In this document: positions 26,645 through 35,826 of the stretch, piece by piece
Layout: the number at the start of each line of letters is the position of its first letter
Position numbering within the stretch: the first letter of the stretch is position 1
NCBI GenBank assembly: GCA_938075585.1
Contig: CALJHG010000040.1
Span: 1-38,651, forward strand
From: an uncultured Gammaproteobacteria bacterium
Lineage (GTDB): Bacteria > Pseudomonadota > Gammaproteobacteria > Ga0077536
Direction of reading: 5' to 3'
DNA: 38,651 bases
Notes under the pieces: model-generated
The model's database searches: none
Told to the model about the DNA's origin: nothing
The model's input: only the letters and a program-made list of their open reading frames with translations
Position numbers and translations under genes: made by a program

Positions 26645-27513
26645 TATCTCTTTTTATCGACAATTAATTGAGAGTCTCTAGCCTTTTTAGCGCTAGAAAA
26701 AGTTTCGATTATTCGTTCTCTATCACTAGCTTCAAGAGCCAGCGTTAGTGAATTAAGACTATTTTTAAATTCACCACAAAACTTCACTATATTGTCTTTA
26801 TTCATCAGAAGGATATCCGCCCATAATTCAGGATTACTAGACGCAATTCGAGTGAAGTCACGAAAGCCGCCAGCCGAAAATTCCAACAATAACTGTGAAT
26901 CATCTTGACGCAGCAAAGTGTTCATAACGTTATAAGCAAGCAAATGCGGTAGATGAGAGGTCATAGCTAAAGCGCGATCGTGAGATTCGACGCTCATTTT
27001 AAAAACTTCAGAACCTAATTCAGTCCATAGCTTCTCTATTTGATTCACAGCTTCTATCCGAGTATCAGAAGTTGGAGTCAAAATAACCTTATGATCCTTG
27101 AAAAGATCTGGAATAGCGGCCTCAGCACCGCTTTTCTCGTTTCCTGCAATAGGATGTCCAGGCACAAATATGTCGAACTTAGCTCCTAATATCATACGAG
27201 CATCACGCACCACCGAGCCTTTGACGCTACCCACATCAGTTATAATAGAGCCATCATTAACGTAAGCTCCAACCTCCCTGAGTATACTGGCAGTAGCACC
27301 CAATGACGCCGCAATCACCACAATTTCAGCACCGACACATGCTTCGCGTATTGTAGCCTCGAACCTATCAATCGCGCCTATTTCAACGGCTTTCTCCAGA
27401 TTTTGAGAACTGCGGCCGAACCCAATAACTTCGCTGGCGAGGCCATTTTTCCTCAGCGCCAACCCCAGGGATGCTCCTATGAGTCCAACTCCAATTATCG
27501 CGATTTTTTTCAT
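26644..27513 (-). CDS. tyrA: Prephenate dehydrogenase
   Basis: A 289-residue NAD(P)-dependent enzyme turning prephenate into 4-hydroxyphenylpyruvate (or arogenate into tyrosine). The Rossmann loop is GVGLIGASLGLAL from residue 8. VPGHPIAGNEKSG carries the catalytic histidine, and SHDRALAMTSHLPHLLAY is the substrate domain signature. It is a stand-alone dehydrogenase with no chorismate mutase or AroA fusion; in Pseudomonas it is fused to or paired with AroA. It is 18 bases after pheA and coupled to aroA. Whether prephenate or arogenate is preferred is undetermined. Confidence 0.95.
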   Translation of the reverse strand: MKKIAIIGVGLIGASLGLALRKNGLASEVIGFGRSSQNLEKAVEIGAIDRFEATIREACVGAEIVVIAASLGATASILREVGAYVNDGSIITDVGSVKGSVVRDARMILGAKFDIFVPGHPIAGNEKSGAEAAIPDLFKDHKVILTPTSDTRIEAVNQIEKLWTELGSEVFKMSVESHDRALAMTSHLPHLLAYNVMNTLLRQDDSQLLLEFSAGGFRDFTRIASSNPELWADILLMNKDNIVKFCGEFKNSLNSLTLALEASDRERIIETFSSAKKARDSQLIVDKKR

Positions 27514-27531
27514 TTTTATTAATTGAATTTA

Positions 27532-28623
27532 CTAAACATCGCACCTAGGATAACTACCCAGAAGCTTAAAAATAGAAGAATTCTCCTTAATTTCTGCTAG
27601 CGCATCAACCATAGATGGATCGTTTGCATGACCTAGCAGATCTGCAAAAAACAAATAGTCCCAAACACCGTTCTTAGAGGGTCGAGACTCGATCTTAGAC
27701 ATATTAATACTGTTTTCAGCTAAGACGCCAAGTGCAGCGTGTAAGGCACCCGCCTTATTGTTAGGTAACCCAAACATTACCATCGATTTATCGTCTCCTG
27801 ATCTAGTAGGATAACTCCGCCCCAAAACTATGAAACGGGTCGTATTGGATGCACTATCTTCGATGTTTCGCGCAACTACCGGTAGTGTATATATTTTCCC
27901 TGCTTCATTGCTTGCTATAGCGACACAATCTTTACCATCAGACTGGCTCACTATTTCAGCCGCAACTGCATTACTGCTAACAGCTATCTGCTCAGCTCCA
28001 TTTAAATTTTTTTCTAACCAACCAGCGCACTGCTGCAGAGCTTGTTCATGACCATATACTCGTTTAGCTGATTCTAGTTCGCACGCACCCAGCAGTTGAT
28101 GGTGTATCGCAAGAACTATCTCCCCGCAAACAAACGCTGATGTTTCTTTAAGGGCATCTAACGATTGATAAATCGTCCCGCCTACAGAATTCTCTATGGG
28201 CACGACACCATAATCAACCCCACAACTTTCAACTTCTCGAAAAATCTCATCAATCGACTTACTCGCCCGAAGCGTGACCGCGCCTCCAAACTGTTTTAAA
28301 GTAGCTGCATGAGTGTAAGTTCCGAGAGGTCCGAGATACGACACTTTAAGTTTTTGTTCTAACGCCAGACACTCCGATATGATTTCTTTCATTAATCGGA
28401 CCAAGACATCATTAGTTAAAGGACCGCTATTATCAGAAACTAAGCGCCGAAGAATTTCGGCTTCTCTTTCTGGCCGATAAAACTCCACATCTTCAGATTC
28501 GGCTCGTTTAACTATACCTACCTCGTTAGTCAAGCTGGCTCTTCGGTTCAAAAGGCTTAGTAGCTGATCATCAATTTCATCAATTTTGTGCCTAAGGGCG
28601 TTTAGATCATTATGCTTAGACAT
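27532..28623 (-). CDS. pheA: Bifunctional chorismate mutase / prephenate dehydratase
   Basis: A 363-residue P-protein for phenylalanine synthesis. Residues 1 to about 90 are an AroQ-type chorismate mutase (HKIDEIDDQLLSLLNRR). The dehydratase domain follows (VSYLGPLGTYTHAA, PIENSVGGTIYQSLD, and NTTRFIVLG with the catalytic Thr-Arg-Phe). The C-terminal ACT domain holds ESRPSKNGVWDYLFFAD and should bind phenylalanine for feedback control. The reading frame extends 11 codons further to a TTG, but the ATG at 28623 has a strong AGGAGGG site 10 bases upstream. It is the first gene after gyrA. Confidence 0.96.
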   Translation of the reverse strand: MSKHNDLNALRHKIDEIDDQLLSLLNRRASLTNEVGIVKRAESEDVEFYRPEREAEILRRLVSDNSGPLTNDVLVRLMKEIISECLALEQKLKVSYLGPLGTYTHAATLKQFGGAVTLRASKSIDEIFREVESCGVDYGVVPIENSVGGTIYQSLDALKETSAFVCGEIVLAIHHQLLGACELESAKRVYGHEQALQQCAGWLEKNLNGAEQIAVSSNAVAAEIVSQSDGKDCVAIASNEAGKIYTLPVVARNIEDSASNTTRFIVLGRSYPTRSGDDKSMVMFGLPNNKAGALHAALGVLAENSINMSKIESRPSKNGVWDYLFFADLLGHANDPSMVDALAEIKENSSIFKLLGSYPRCDV

Positions 28624-28664
28624 TGTTCTATTACCCTCCTCTCGATCCCCCATCAAATGAAGTG

Positions 28665-31214
28665 TTATTCCGCTATTTCATCTTCGGCTATTTCTGGGAT
28701 TACCTCTAAGCCAACTAGAGCCTCGCTCTCCCCTAATGCAATCAATCTGAGCCCCTGAGTATTGCGGCCGATAATCGATATTCCCGAAACGGACGTCCTA
28801 ACCAAAACTCCCTGCCCGGTTATCAGCATGATATCCTCCCCATCGGTTGCAGCAGAAGCCCCTACGACTTCACCGTTTCTTTCGTTGGCCTGAATCGCTA
28901 TCACCCCCTGGCCCCCTCTTCCTTTTACAGGAAAATCACTAAAGTCAGTACGTTTACCGAAACCATTAGCCGTAGCCAATATCACCGTACCCTCACCCAG
29001 AATTGGGATAAGCGCAATTACTTCGTGGCGCTCTTTCAACCGCATCCCTCGAACGCCTCTGGCTGTCCTGCCCATCGATCTCAGTGCACTCTCTTTAAAT
29101 CTAATCGCCTTTCCGCCTGAGCTGACTAGCATCACGTCACTATCGCCTCTGGTAAGCACCGCTCCTACAAGCACATCACCCTCTGTTAGGCCCGCCGCAA
29201 TGATGCCAGAAGGCCGCGGCCGAGAAAAATTCTCTAACGGTGTTTTCTTCACGATACCAGAGGCAGTTGCCATAACAACAAAAGAATCAGCATCAAATTC
29301 TTTTATGGGAAGAATCGCTGTTACCCGTTCTGAATCAGATAACGGCAATAAATTCACTAGAGGTCGACCGCGCGCCGTCCTACTAGCTCTTGGTACCTGA
29401 TAAACTTTGAGCCAATAAACTTTTCCAAAATTAGTGAAGCACAGCAAAAGATCATGACTATTTGCCACAAACACCTTGTCCACAAAATCTTCATCACGAG
29501 TTGTAGTAGCCGTTTTCCCTCTGCCACCGCGTCTCTGCGATCGATAGACATCCAAAGCTTGAGACTTCGCATAACCAGCATGAGACAAAGTAACTACAAC
29601 TTCTTCTTGGGGAATCAAATCCTCTAACGAAAGATTTTCCTCAGAGTCTATAATCTCCGTCCTACGGTCATCACCGTATTGCTCAACAACCGTTATGAGC
29701 TCTTCGCGAATGACTTGCATCAACCTCTCGCTTCTTGAAAGAATGTCGAGTAGATCGGCTATCGTCAAAAGTACGTCTCCGTATTCGGAGACTATCTTAT
29801 CTTGCTCAAGCGCCGTCAAACGCTGCAACCTCATTTCTAAAATCTCTTTAGCTTGCTTTTCCGATAAAAAATATTGATCCCCTTGCATACCTGAATCAGT
29901 CAGACTGTCGTAAGCTTCTGAAGTTTCAATATTAGCGTTCTTCAACATCTGTTCGACCATACCAGTAGACCAACCCTGACCCAACAGTTTTTGTCTCGCT
30001 TCATTAGGCGTTGGAGATTCTTTAATCAATTTAATAATAGGATCTATATTGGCCAGCGCAACCGCTAGACCTTCCAGCAGATGAGCTCGAGCGCGGGCTT
30101 TTTTCAGTTGAAAAATCGTCCGTCTAGTCACAACATCTCTTCGATGCTTAATAAAACAATCCAGAAGCTCGCGCAAATTAAGAGTTTGAGGTTGTCCGTC
30201 TACAAGTGCAACCGCATTGACTCCAAAAACTGTCTGCATCTGAGTCTGTTTATATAAATTATTCAGCAACACTTCGGCACTCTCGCCCTTTTTTAGCTCG
30301 ATAACGATTCGCAAGCCGTCTTTATCGCTCTCATCTCTCAAGCCATCTGAACGTATACCATCAATTTTCTTGTCCTTAACAAGCTCTGCAATTTTTTCAA
30401 TTAAACGTGCTTTGTTAACTTGGTAAGGAAGTTCAGAGACAATGATTGCCGCACTTTCTCCATCGGCGCGTTCTATTACGGCTCTCGCCCGAAGCGACAA
30501 ACGACCTCTTCCCGTGCGATATGCGTCCCTTATCCCAGCAGACCCATTAATAATTCCAGCGGTCGGAAAATCAGGACCAGGAATATGCGCCAGAAGCGCA
30601 TCGTCATCTAGAGCGGGATTATCTACCAGTGCTACACACGCATTGATTACCTCTGTTAGATTATGCGGTGGAATGTTAGTTGCCATACCCACAGCAATTC
30701 CGCTCGAGCCATTAACGAGCAAGTTCGGAATTCTCGATGGCAACACGGTCGGCTCGTTTTCCTTTCCATCGTAATTTGGGGCAAAATCTACAGTCTCCAT
30801 ATCGATATCAGCTAACAGATCGCTCGCGATACGTCCTAATCTACACTCCGTATATCTCATCGCAGCGGGGGAATCCCCGTCAACAGAGCCAAAATTTCCT
30901 TGCCCATCTATCAACATATACCGCAACGAAAAATCTTGAGCCATTCTCACCAGAGTGTCATAGATGGCATTATCTCCGTGCGGATGGTACTTCCCCATAA
31001 CATCGCCAACAACACGCGCGCACTTAACGTAAGGCCTGTTCCATAGGCTGTTGGATTCTTGCATAGCGTACAACACGCGCCGATGGACTGGCTTTAAGCC
31101 ATCCCTAGCATCCGGGAGAGCTCGGCCTACGATTACACTCATCGCATAATCCATATAAGACTGTTTCATCTCGTCTTCGATAACGCGAATTTTGTGCCGT
31201 TCTAATTGGGCCAT
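28665..31214 (-). CDS. gyrA: DNA gyrase subunit A
   Basis: An 849-residue gyrase A, shorter than the 875 of E. coli. The catalytic tyrosine is Tyr121 in AAMRYTE. The quinolone-resistance region reads [10 protein letters not shown], with asparagine at the E. coli Ser83 position (Asn82 here) and the Asp87 equivalent kept (Asp86). The C-terminal pinwheel carries the GyrA box as QRRGGRGK near residue 561. The acidic C-terminal tail ([12 protein letters not shown]-like) is short. No strong Shine-Dalgarno site precedes the ATG. The 198-base upstream region is shared with the divergent amidohydrolase and has a repeated 10-mer. Confidence 0.97.
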   Translation of the reverse strand: MAQLERHKIRVIEDEMKQSYMDYAMSVIVGRALPDARDGLKPVHRRVLYAMQESNSLWNRPYVKCARVVGDVMGKYHPHGDNAIYDTLVRMAQDFSLRYMLIDGQGNFGSVDGDSPAAMRYTECRLGRIASDLLADIDMETVDFAPNYDGKENEPTVLPSRIPNLLVNGSSGIAVGMATNIPPHNLTEVINACVALVDNPALDDDALLAHIPGPDFPTAGIINGSAGIRDAYRTGRGRLSLRARAVIERADGESAAIIVSELPYQVNKARLIEKIAELVKDKKIDGIRSDGLRDESDKDGLRIVIELKKGESAEVLLNNLYKQTQMQTVFGVNAVALVDGQPQTLNLRELLDCFIKHRRDVVTRRTIFQLKKARARAHLLEGLAVALANIDPIIKLIKESPTPNEARQKLLGQGWSTGMVEQMLKNANIETSEAYDSLTDSGMQGDQYFLSEKQAKEILEMRLQRLTALEQDKIVSEYGDVLLTIADLLDILSRSERLMQVIREELITVVEQYGDDRRTEIIDSEENLSLEDLIPQEEVVVTLSHAGYAKSQALDVYRSQRRGGRGKTATTTRDEDFVDKVFVANSHDLLLCFTNFGKVYWLKVYQVPRASRTARGRPLVNLLPLSDSERVTAILPIKEFDADSFVVMATASGIVKKTPLENFSRPRPSGIIAAGLTEGDVLVGAVLTRGDSDVMLVSSGGKAIRFKESALRSMGRTARGVRGMRLKERHEVIALIPILGEGTVILATANGFGKRTDFSDFPVKGRGGQGVIAIQANERNGEVVGASAATDGEDIMLITGQGVLVRTSVSGISIIGRNTQGLRLIALGESEALVGLEVIPEIAEDEIAE

Positions 31215-31277
31215 CGTATTAAAAACAACTCTTTGATTAATATAGACAATTTAACACTAGATATCCTTGAAAATCAT

Positions 31278-31304
31278 AACACACCTTGCCCCTAAACACA
31301 CCTT
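31278..31304. repeat. Tandem-spaced direct repeat in gyrA upstream region
   Basis: AACACACCTT occurs exactly twice, at 31278-31287 and 31295-31304, with a 17-base period. It lies 64-90 bases ahead of the gyrA start and about 110 bases before the divergent gene. A binding site or chance repeat; no known operator was recognised. Confidence 0.5.
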
Positions 31305-31412
31305 AATTACGAGTTTCCAAAGAGACCAAATATAATTATGTTTTTAAACTTTCAAGACACTAAAGTACCGATTGTGATAACTTTGTTTTTCCAATAGATT
31401 TATTAAAAAATT

Positions 31413-32681
31413 ATGCTACAGGTAATACACGCTGGCTGGATAATTCCAATCCGTCCTAAAAAAACAATCCTTACAAACTATAGTTTAATTATTCAAGATT
31501 CTCGTATAGTTGCGTTAATACCAACAACCGAGTGGATCGAGCCGAGTGAAAAATATGAGTGTATTGACTGCAAAAACGATGTATTACTCCCTGGGCTAGT
31601 CAATACTCAAGCCGGAGCCTCACTTTCACTTTTAAGAGGAATTGACCATACCGATAATAGATACTCTTGGCTAAAAAAGGGCTTTTTACCCAAAGATTTT
31701 GAAGGACAGACTGACCAATTTATCAAAGACAGCGTTCTCATCGCCGGCGCTGAAATGCTGTTAAGTGGTACGACCTGCTTCAGTGAGTTGTGTGTTTCAG
31801 GCGAATATGTGGCCGCATCTACTATTTCACTCGGTATGAGGAGCGTACCGGGAATTTTAATAAGTAATGAGTCTAACATTTGGTCAACCAATCTTGATGA
31901 CTCCCTAGCAAAAGCACAAAGCCTATATGACAAATACCGCTCTCATCCGCTTATAAATTGGACCTTTGCTACCCAAATATCGGATATCACTCAGAGGGAC
32001 ACCCTGAGCAGGCTAGGAACGATTGGAGACGAATTAGATTTATCTTTACGAGTAAACATTAGTGCTAATTTGAGCCAAGCATCAAACTTAATGGAACTCG
32101 AACCAGTCAACCTGATCGGAAGGAAGCTAATAGTAAGTCACGTCCCTCCATTGCACGAATCAGATATCCAACTAATTAAAAAATGTGGAATAAGTATATG
32201 CCATACACCCAGTAACTCGATTAACACAAGCAATCAAGAATGTGAAATCAGTATGCTGAATAATAGCGGATGCGACTTCGGGCTAGGTACTGATAGTTCC
32301 TTAAACAACTCGATGTTTGATTTGTTTAAGGAAATGAGAGTGGCATCACTCCAACTATTCCCTAAAGATAAAGAGGACATACTCAACGCTTTCGATATCA
32401 TAGAATTAGCAACTCTAGGTGGCGCTTCGGTATTGGGAATGGAAGATGATATAGGCACCCTTGAATCAGGTAAAAGCGCGGACATCGTTTCTATTAATCT
32501 AAAGGAAGGACTTAGTGGCCCACTCTACAATATAGAACAACTCATCGTAAACCGCGGAGATTCGTCTCAGGTAAGGCAAGTATGGGTGCGCGGTAAGCGA
32601 GTTGTAAAAGATGGCGCCCTGACTACAATCGATTCAAAAAACCTAAGTAACAGATCTCAAGCATGGAATCTGTCCCAGTAA
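31413..32681 (+). CDS. TRZ/ATZ (MtaD-like) amidohydrolase with lost metal site, likely pseudoenzyme
   Basis: A 422-residue amidohydrolase-superfamily protein, related to MtaD (5-methylthioadenosine/S-adenosylhomocysteine deaminase). Scaffold motifs are clear: LLPGLVNT at 58-65, EMLLSGTTCFSEL, GLGTDSSLNNSMFDLFKEMR and a GTLESGKSADIV end. However, the HxH pair is Gln66-Ala-Gly68, the HxxE is Asn215-Ile-Ser-Ala218, and the PHAPYT histidine is Gln188. Only His243 and Asp294 of the usual metal ligands remain. The frame is intact and full length, so it looks kept by selection but unlikely to be a hydrolase. Its place beside gyrA is that of mtaD orthologues in Pseudomonas. There is no clear ribosome site. 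Not called pseudogene because no disruption is seen. Confidence 0.85.
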   Translation: MLQVIHAGWIIPIRPKKTILTNYSLIIQDSRIVALIPTTEWIEPSEKYECIDCKNDVLLPGLVNTQAGASLSLLRGIDHTDNRYSWLKKGFLPKDFEGQTDQFIKDSVLIAGAEMLLSGTTCFSELCVSGEYVAASTISLGMRSVPGILISNESNIWSTNLDDSLAKAQSLYDKYRSHPLINWTFATQISDITQRDTLSRLGTIGDELDLSLRVNISANLSQASNLMELEPVNLIGRKLIVSHVPPLHESDIQLIKKCGISICHTPSNSINTSNQECEISMLNNSGCDFGLGTDSSLNNSMFDLFKEMRVASLQLFPKDKEDILNAFDIIELATLGGASVLGMEDDIGTLESGKSADIVSINLKEGLSGPLYNIEQLIVNRGDSSQVRQVWVRGKRVVKDGALTTIDSKNLSNRSQAWNLSQ

Positions 32682-33299
32682 TCACTCGGCAACACCGTTA
32701 TACTGATCCCACTTATTAACTATTGTACAAAAGAGATCTGCAGTTTTTTGAGCATCATAAATAGCTGAGTGCGCTTCAGTTTGATCCCATTGATGACCAG
32801 CTGATACCACAGCTCGCGCTAATACGGTCTGCCCAAAAGCGACTCCCGAGAGCGCCGCCGTGTCAAAGGTACTGAAGTGATGGAAGGGAAATTTTTTGTA
32901 ACGTACCCGAGATGAAGCTGCTTTCACAAATGCCAAATCAAAAGTCGGATTATGTCCTACCAGAATCGCGCGAGTACAATTAAATTTCTCCAGCTCATCA
33001 TGCACTATTTGAAAAATATCAGTTATCGCCGCCTTTTCCTCTAACGCTCTCCGAAAAGGATGGAACGGATCTATATTGTTAAAATCCAACGCGCTTTGCT
33101 CTATATTAGAACCTAAAAAGGGTACAACATGATGAGCAACAGAATGGTTCGTGTGCCAGCCGGTTTCGGGCGAGTAGTCCAGAAAAATAGCAGCGATTTC
33201 TAGGAGAGCATCTGTCTCGGAGTTGAAGCCGGCTGTCTCTACATCTACAACTACTGGTAAAAAACCACGAAACCTTTTACAAACTAACTTACTAGCCAT
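32682..33299 (-). CDS. rnt: Ribonuclease T
   Basis: A 205-residue DEDDh 3'-5' exonuclease that trims tRNA CCA ends and other stable RNA 3' ends. Catalytic residues are Asp19 and Glu21 (VVDVETAGF), Asp121 in GHNPTFDLAF, His177 and Asp182 in AHSAIYDAQ, matching E. coli RNase T (D23, E25, D125, H181, D186). Its stop codon abuts the stop of the opposing amidohydrolase gene with zero bases between. It is divergent from the aldo/keto reductase gene across 80 bases. Confidence 0.96.
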   Translation of the reverse strand: MASKLVCKRFRGFLPVVVDVETAGFNSETDALLEIAAIFLDYSPETGWHTNHSVAHHVVPFLGSNIEQSALDFNNIDPFHPFRRALEEKAAITDIFQIVHDELEKFNCTRAILVGHNPTFDLAFVKAASSRVRYKKFPFHHFSTFDTAALSGVAFGQTVLARAVVSAGHQWDQTEAHSAIYDAQKTADLFCTIVNKWDQYNGVAE

Positions 33300-33379
33300 C
33301 GCTTAAAAACCTTCTAAAAATCTAATGACACTTAAAACATGTCTGACTTATCGTTTTGTTATATTATTAGTCTAGCACT

Positions 33380-34420
33380 ATGGAAACACGTAAACTCGGA
33401 AAAACTGATATATCCGTCTCAAAATGCTCCATAGGGACCATGAACTTTGGAACACCAAGCTCATACCAGGAAAATCCTGCGCCACTTTTAGACCTTGCAC
33501 TTGATGCTGGTATCAACTTTATAGATACAGCGGAAATGTATCCCTCACCAGCTTCTTCCGAAACATATGGTATATCGGAAGAAATCTTGGGGAAATGGCT
33601 AAAAAGTAAAACTAGACATGACGTCGTGTTGGCAACAAAAGCCTCCGGACCGGGTGAGTTTGTTCCTTGGATACGAGACGGAAAATCTAATCATGATATA
33701 AAAAATCTCACGGATGCCGTTGACGGTAGCCTAAAAAGACTTCAAACAGATTACATCGACCTTTATCAACTGCATTGGCCCGACCGTGCAACCAATTTTT
33801 TTGGTCAGCTAGGCTATAAAAAGCCAAAAATCGAGCTACATTTTGACATCGAAAAAACGCTGGAAGCGTTATCGGAACTACAAAAATGTGGGAAGATCAG
33901 GGCTATTGGCCTATGCAATGAAACAGCCTGGGGAGCCATGCAATTCAGAAAAATAGCAGAAATACGCAACTTACCGGTGATTTCGTCGATTCAGAACCCG
34001 TATAATCTACTCAATCGTACCTTTGAAATTAACCTTGCAGAGTTTTCTCTAAGGGAAGACTGCGGCCTAATAAGTTATTCGCCACTCGCATTCGGTATGC
34101 TCACTGGGAAATATATAGAAGAGTCAGCTGGCCCCGAAGCTCGCTTGAATCGCTATTCCCATTACAAAAGATATAAAAACTCTATGGCATACAATGCCAC
34201 TAAAGAATATATTGCGCTGGCTGAGAAATGGCAGATTGACCCTATCCATATGGCGATAAGTTGGATTATGTCGAAACCTTTTCTTACCAGCGTTATTATA
34301 GGTTTCTCGAATGAACAACAATTGAGACATAACCTAAAATCCGTAGACGTACATATTAGCGGCGAATTACATAAGTCGATAGAAAAAATACATCTAAAAA
34401 TACCGAACCCTTGCCCTTAA
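33380..34420 (+). CDS. tas: Aldo/keto reductase, Tas-like
   Basis: A 346-residue NADP(H)-dependent aldo/keto reductase, the same length as E. coli Tas. The catalytic tetrad is Asp49 and Tyr54 in FIDTAEMYPSP, Lys87 in VLATKASG, and His132 in LYQLHWPDR. ISYSPLAFGMLTGKY is the cofactor-phosphate side. The ATG lacks a visible Shine-Dalgarno sequence and lies 14 bases after a TATATT hexamer, so a very short leader is possible. The physiological substrate of Tas-type enzymes is unknown. It is 20 bases upstream of purB. Confidence 0.9.
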   Translation: METRKLGKTDISVSKCSIGTMNFGTPSSYQENPAPLLDLALDAGINFIDTAEMYPSPASSETYGISEEILGKWLKSKTRHDVVLATKASGPGEFVPWIRDGKSNHDIKNLTDAVDGSLKRLQTDYIDLYQLHWPDRATNFFGQLGYKKPKIELHFDIEKTLEALSELQKCGKIRAIGLCNETAWGAMQFRKIAEIRNLPVISSIQNPYNLLNRTFEINLAEFSLREDCGLISYSPLAFGMLTGKYIEESAGPEARLNRYSHYKRYKNSMAYNATKEYIALAEKWQIDPIHMAISWIMSKPFLTSVIIGFSNEQQLRHNLKSVDVHISGELHKSIEKIHLKIPNPCP

Positions 34421-34440
34421 AATGAAACTGAGGAAGTCAA

Positions 34441-35808
34441 ATGGAAAATGGCAAATTAACTGCTCTATCGCCACTCGATGGAAGGTACTCTGATAAAACC
34501 TCAGAACTTAAAAGCTATATGAGTGAGTATGGTCTTATACGCTACAGACTCTTGGTGGAAGTCGAATGGCTAAAACTCTTGTCAAGAGAGGACAGTTTTA
34601 CTCTATTAACAGAGTTTTCGGCCGAAACGTACACAAAGCTTGACACTATTTTGGAAAACTTCAATGTCGACGAAGCGCAAAAAGTTAAAAACATCGAAGC
34701 TGTCACAAACCATGATGTTAAAGCCGTAGAATATTATCTAAATGAAAAATTTTCCTCAGACCCCAAATTAAAAGGTGCGATACCTTTCATCCACTTTGCT
34801 TGCACGTCGGAAGATATAAACAATCTCGCCTATAGTCTGATGCTGGATGAAGCCCGTTCTCAAATTATGGTGCCAAAAATTATTGAAGTTATTAAAATTC
34901 TGCGGGACCAATCCCATCAATTGAGTGCGCAACCGATGTTGTCTCGAACACATGGCCAAACGGCAAGCCCTACTACAATGGGGAAAGAGCTAAGCAACTT
35001 TGTCGCAAGACTAGAAAATCAATTGTCTAAATGGTTGCATGTCGAACTTAAGGGCAAGATAAATGGAGCAGTCGGAAATTATAATGCACACCTAGTGGCT
35101 GCGCCTGAAGTTAACTGGCAAGAGGTAGCCAAGCAATTAGTAGCTAAAATTGGATTGGGTTTTAATGCTTATACAACACAAATCGAGCCCCATGACTGTA
35201 TTGCCGAGTACTGTTACGCGTTGTGTCAAATCAATACTATTTTATTAGATTTAAGTCGAGATGTTTGGAGCTACGTGTCTGTCGGATACTTCGATCAAAA
35301 AAAAATCGATAATGAGGTAGGTTCCTCTACAATGCCTCACAAAATTAATCCCATTGATTTTGAAAACGCTGAAGGAAATTTAGGAGTATCATGCGCCTTA
35401 CTGCAGCACTTCGCACAAAAACTACCTGTTTCCCGCTTGCAACGGGATCTGACTGATTCGACAGTTCTACGAAATATGGGAAGTGGATTAGGCTACTGTC
35501 TAATCGCTCTTCAATCACTTATAAAAGGTCTAAATAAGTTAGAAATAAATGCTTCTAATTTGGAGCGTGATTTAGAAAATGCATGGGAAGTACTTGCTGA
35601 ACCGATACAAACTACGATGAGAGGCTTTGGCATAGAAAATGCCTATGAACAGTTAAAGGAATTCTCTCGAGGCCAAAAAATAGATAAGCAGATACTGCAC
35701 GAATTTATCGGAACCTTACCCATACCAATAGAGGAAAAAGAGAAACTTAAAAGTCTTAAGCCTTCAATATACCTAGGTTTGGCTGAATTTTTGGCAAAAA
35801 AAGTTTAA
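34441..35808 (+). CDS. purB: Adenylosuccinate lyase
   Basis: A 455-residue fumarase-superfamily lyase that cleaves SAICAR and adenylosuccinate, used twice in purine synthesis. The signature loop is SSTMPHKINPIDFENAEGN near residue 295 with the catalytic serine; the catalytic histidine is in RTHGQTASPTTMG near 170; FACTSEDINN is also conserved. An AGGAAG ribosome site precedes the ATG. It is followed 18 bases on by purL, so two steps of purine synthesis are co-transcribed here. Confidence 0.97.
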   Translation: MENGKLTALSPLDGRYSDKTSELKSYMSEYGLIRYRLLVEVEWLKLLSREDSFTLLTEFSAETYTKLDTILENFNVDEAQKVKNIEAVTNHDVKAVEYYLNEKFSSDPKLKGAIPFIHFACTSEDINNLAYSLMLDEARSQIMVPKIIEVIKILRDQSHQLSAQPMLSRTHGQTASPTTMGKELSNFVARLENQLSKWLHVELKGKINGAVGNYNAHLVAAPEVNWQEVAKQLVAKIGLGFNAYTTQIEPHDCIAEYCYALCQINTILLDLSRDVWSYVSVGYFDQKKIDNEVGSSTMPHKINPIDFENAEGNLGVSCALLQHFAQKLPVSRLQRDLTDSTVLRNMGSGLGYCLIALQSLIKGLNKLEINASNLERDLENAWEVLAEPIQTTMRGFGIENAYEQLKEFSRGQKIDKQILHEFIGTLPIPIEEKEKLKSLKPSIYLGLAEFLAKKV

Positions 35809-35826
35809 ATAGAGAGTCGTTAGTAA

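Noticed and set aside
33345-33380. Sigma-70 promoter directly ahead of the Tas-like gene
   Set aside because: TATATT is present but no matching -35 sequence lies at 16-18 bases, so it is mentioned only with the gene.
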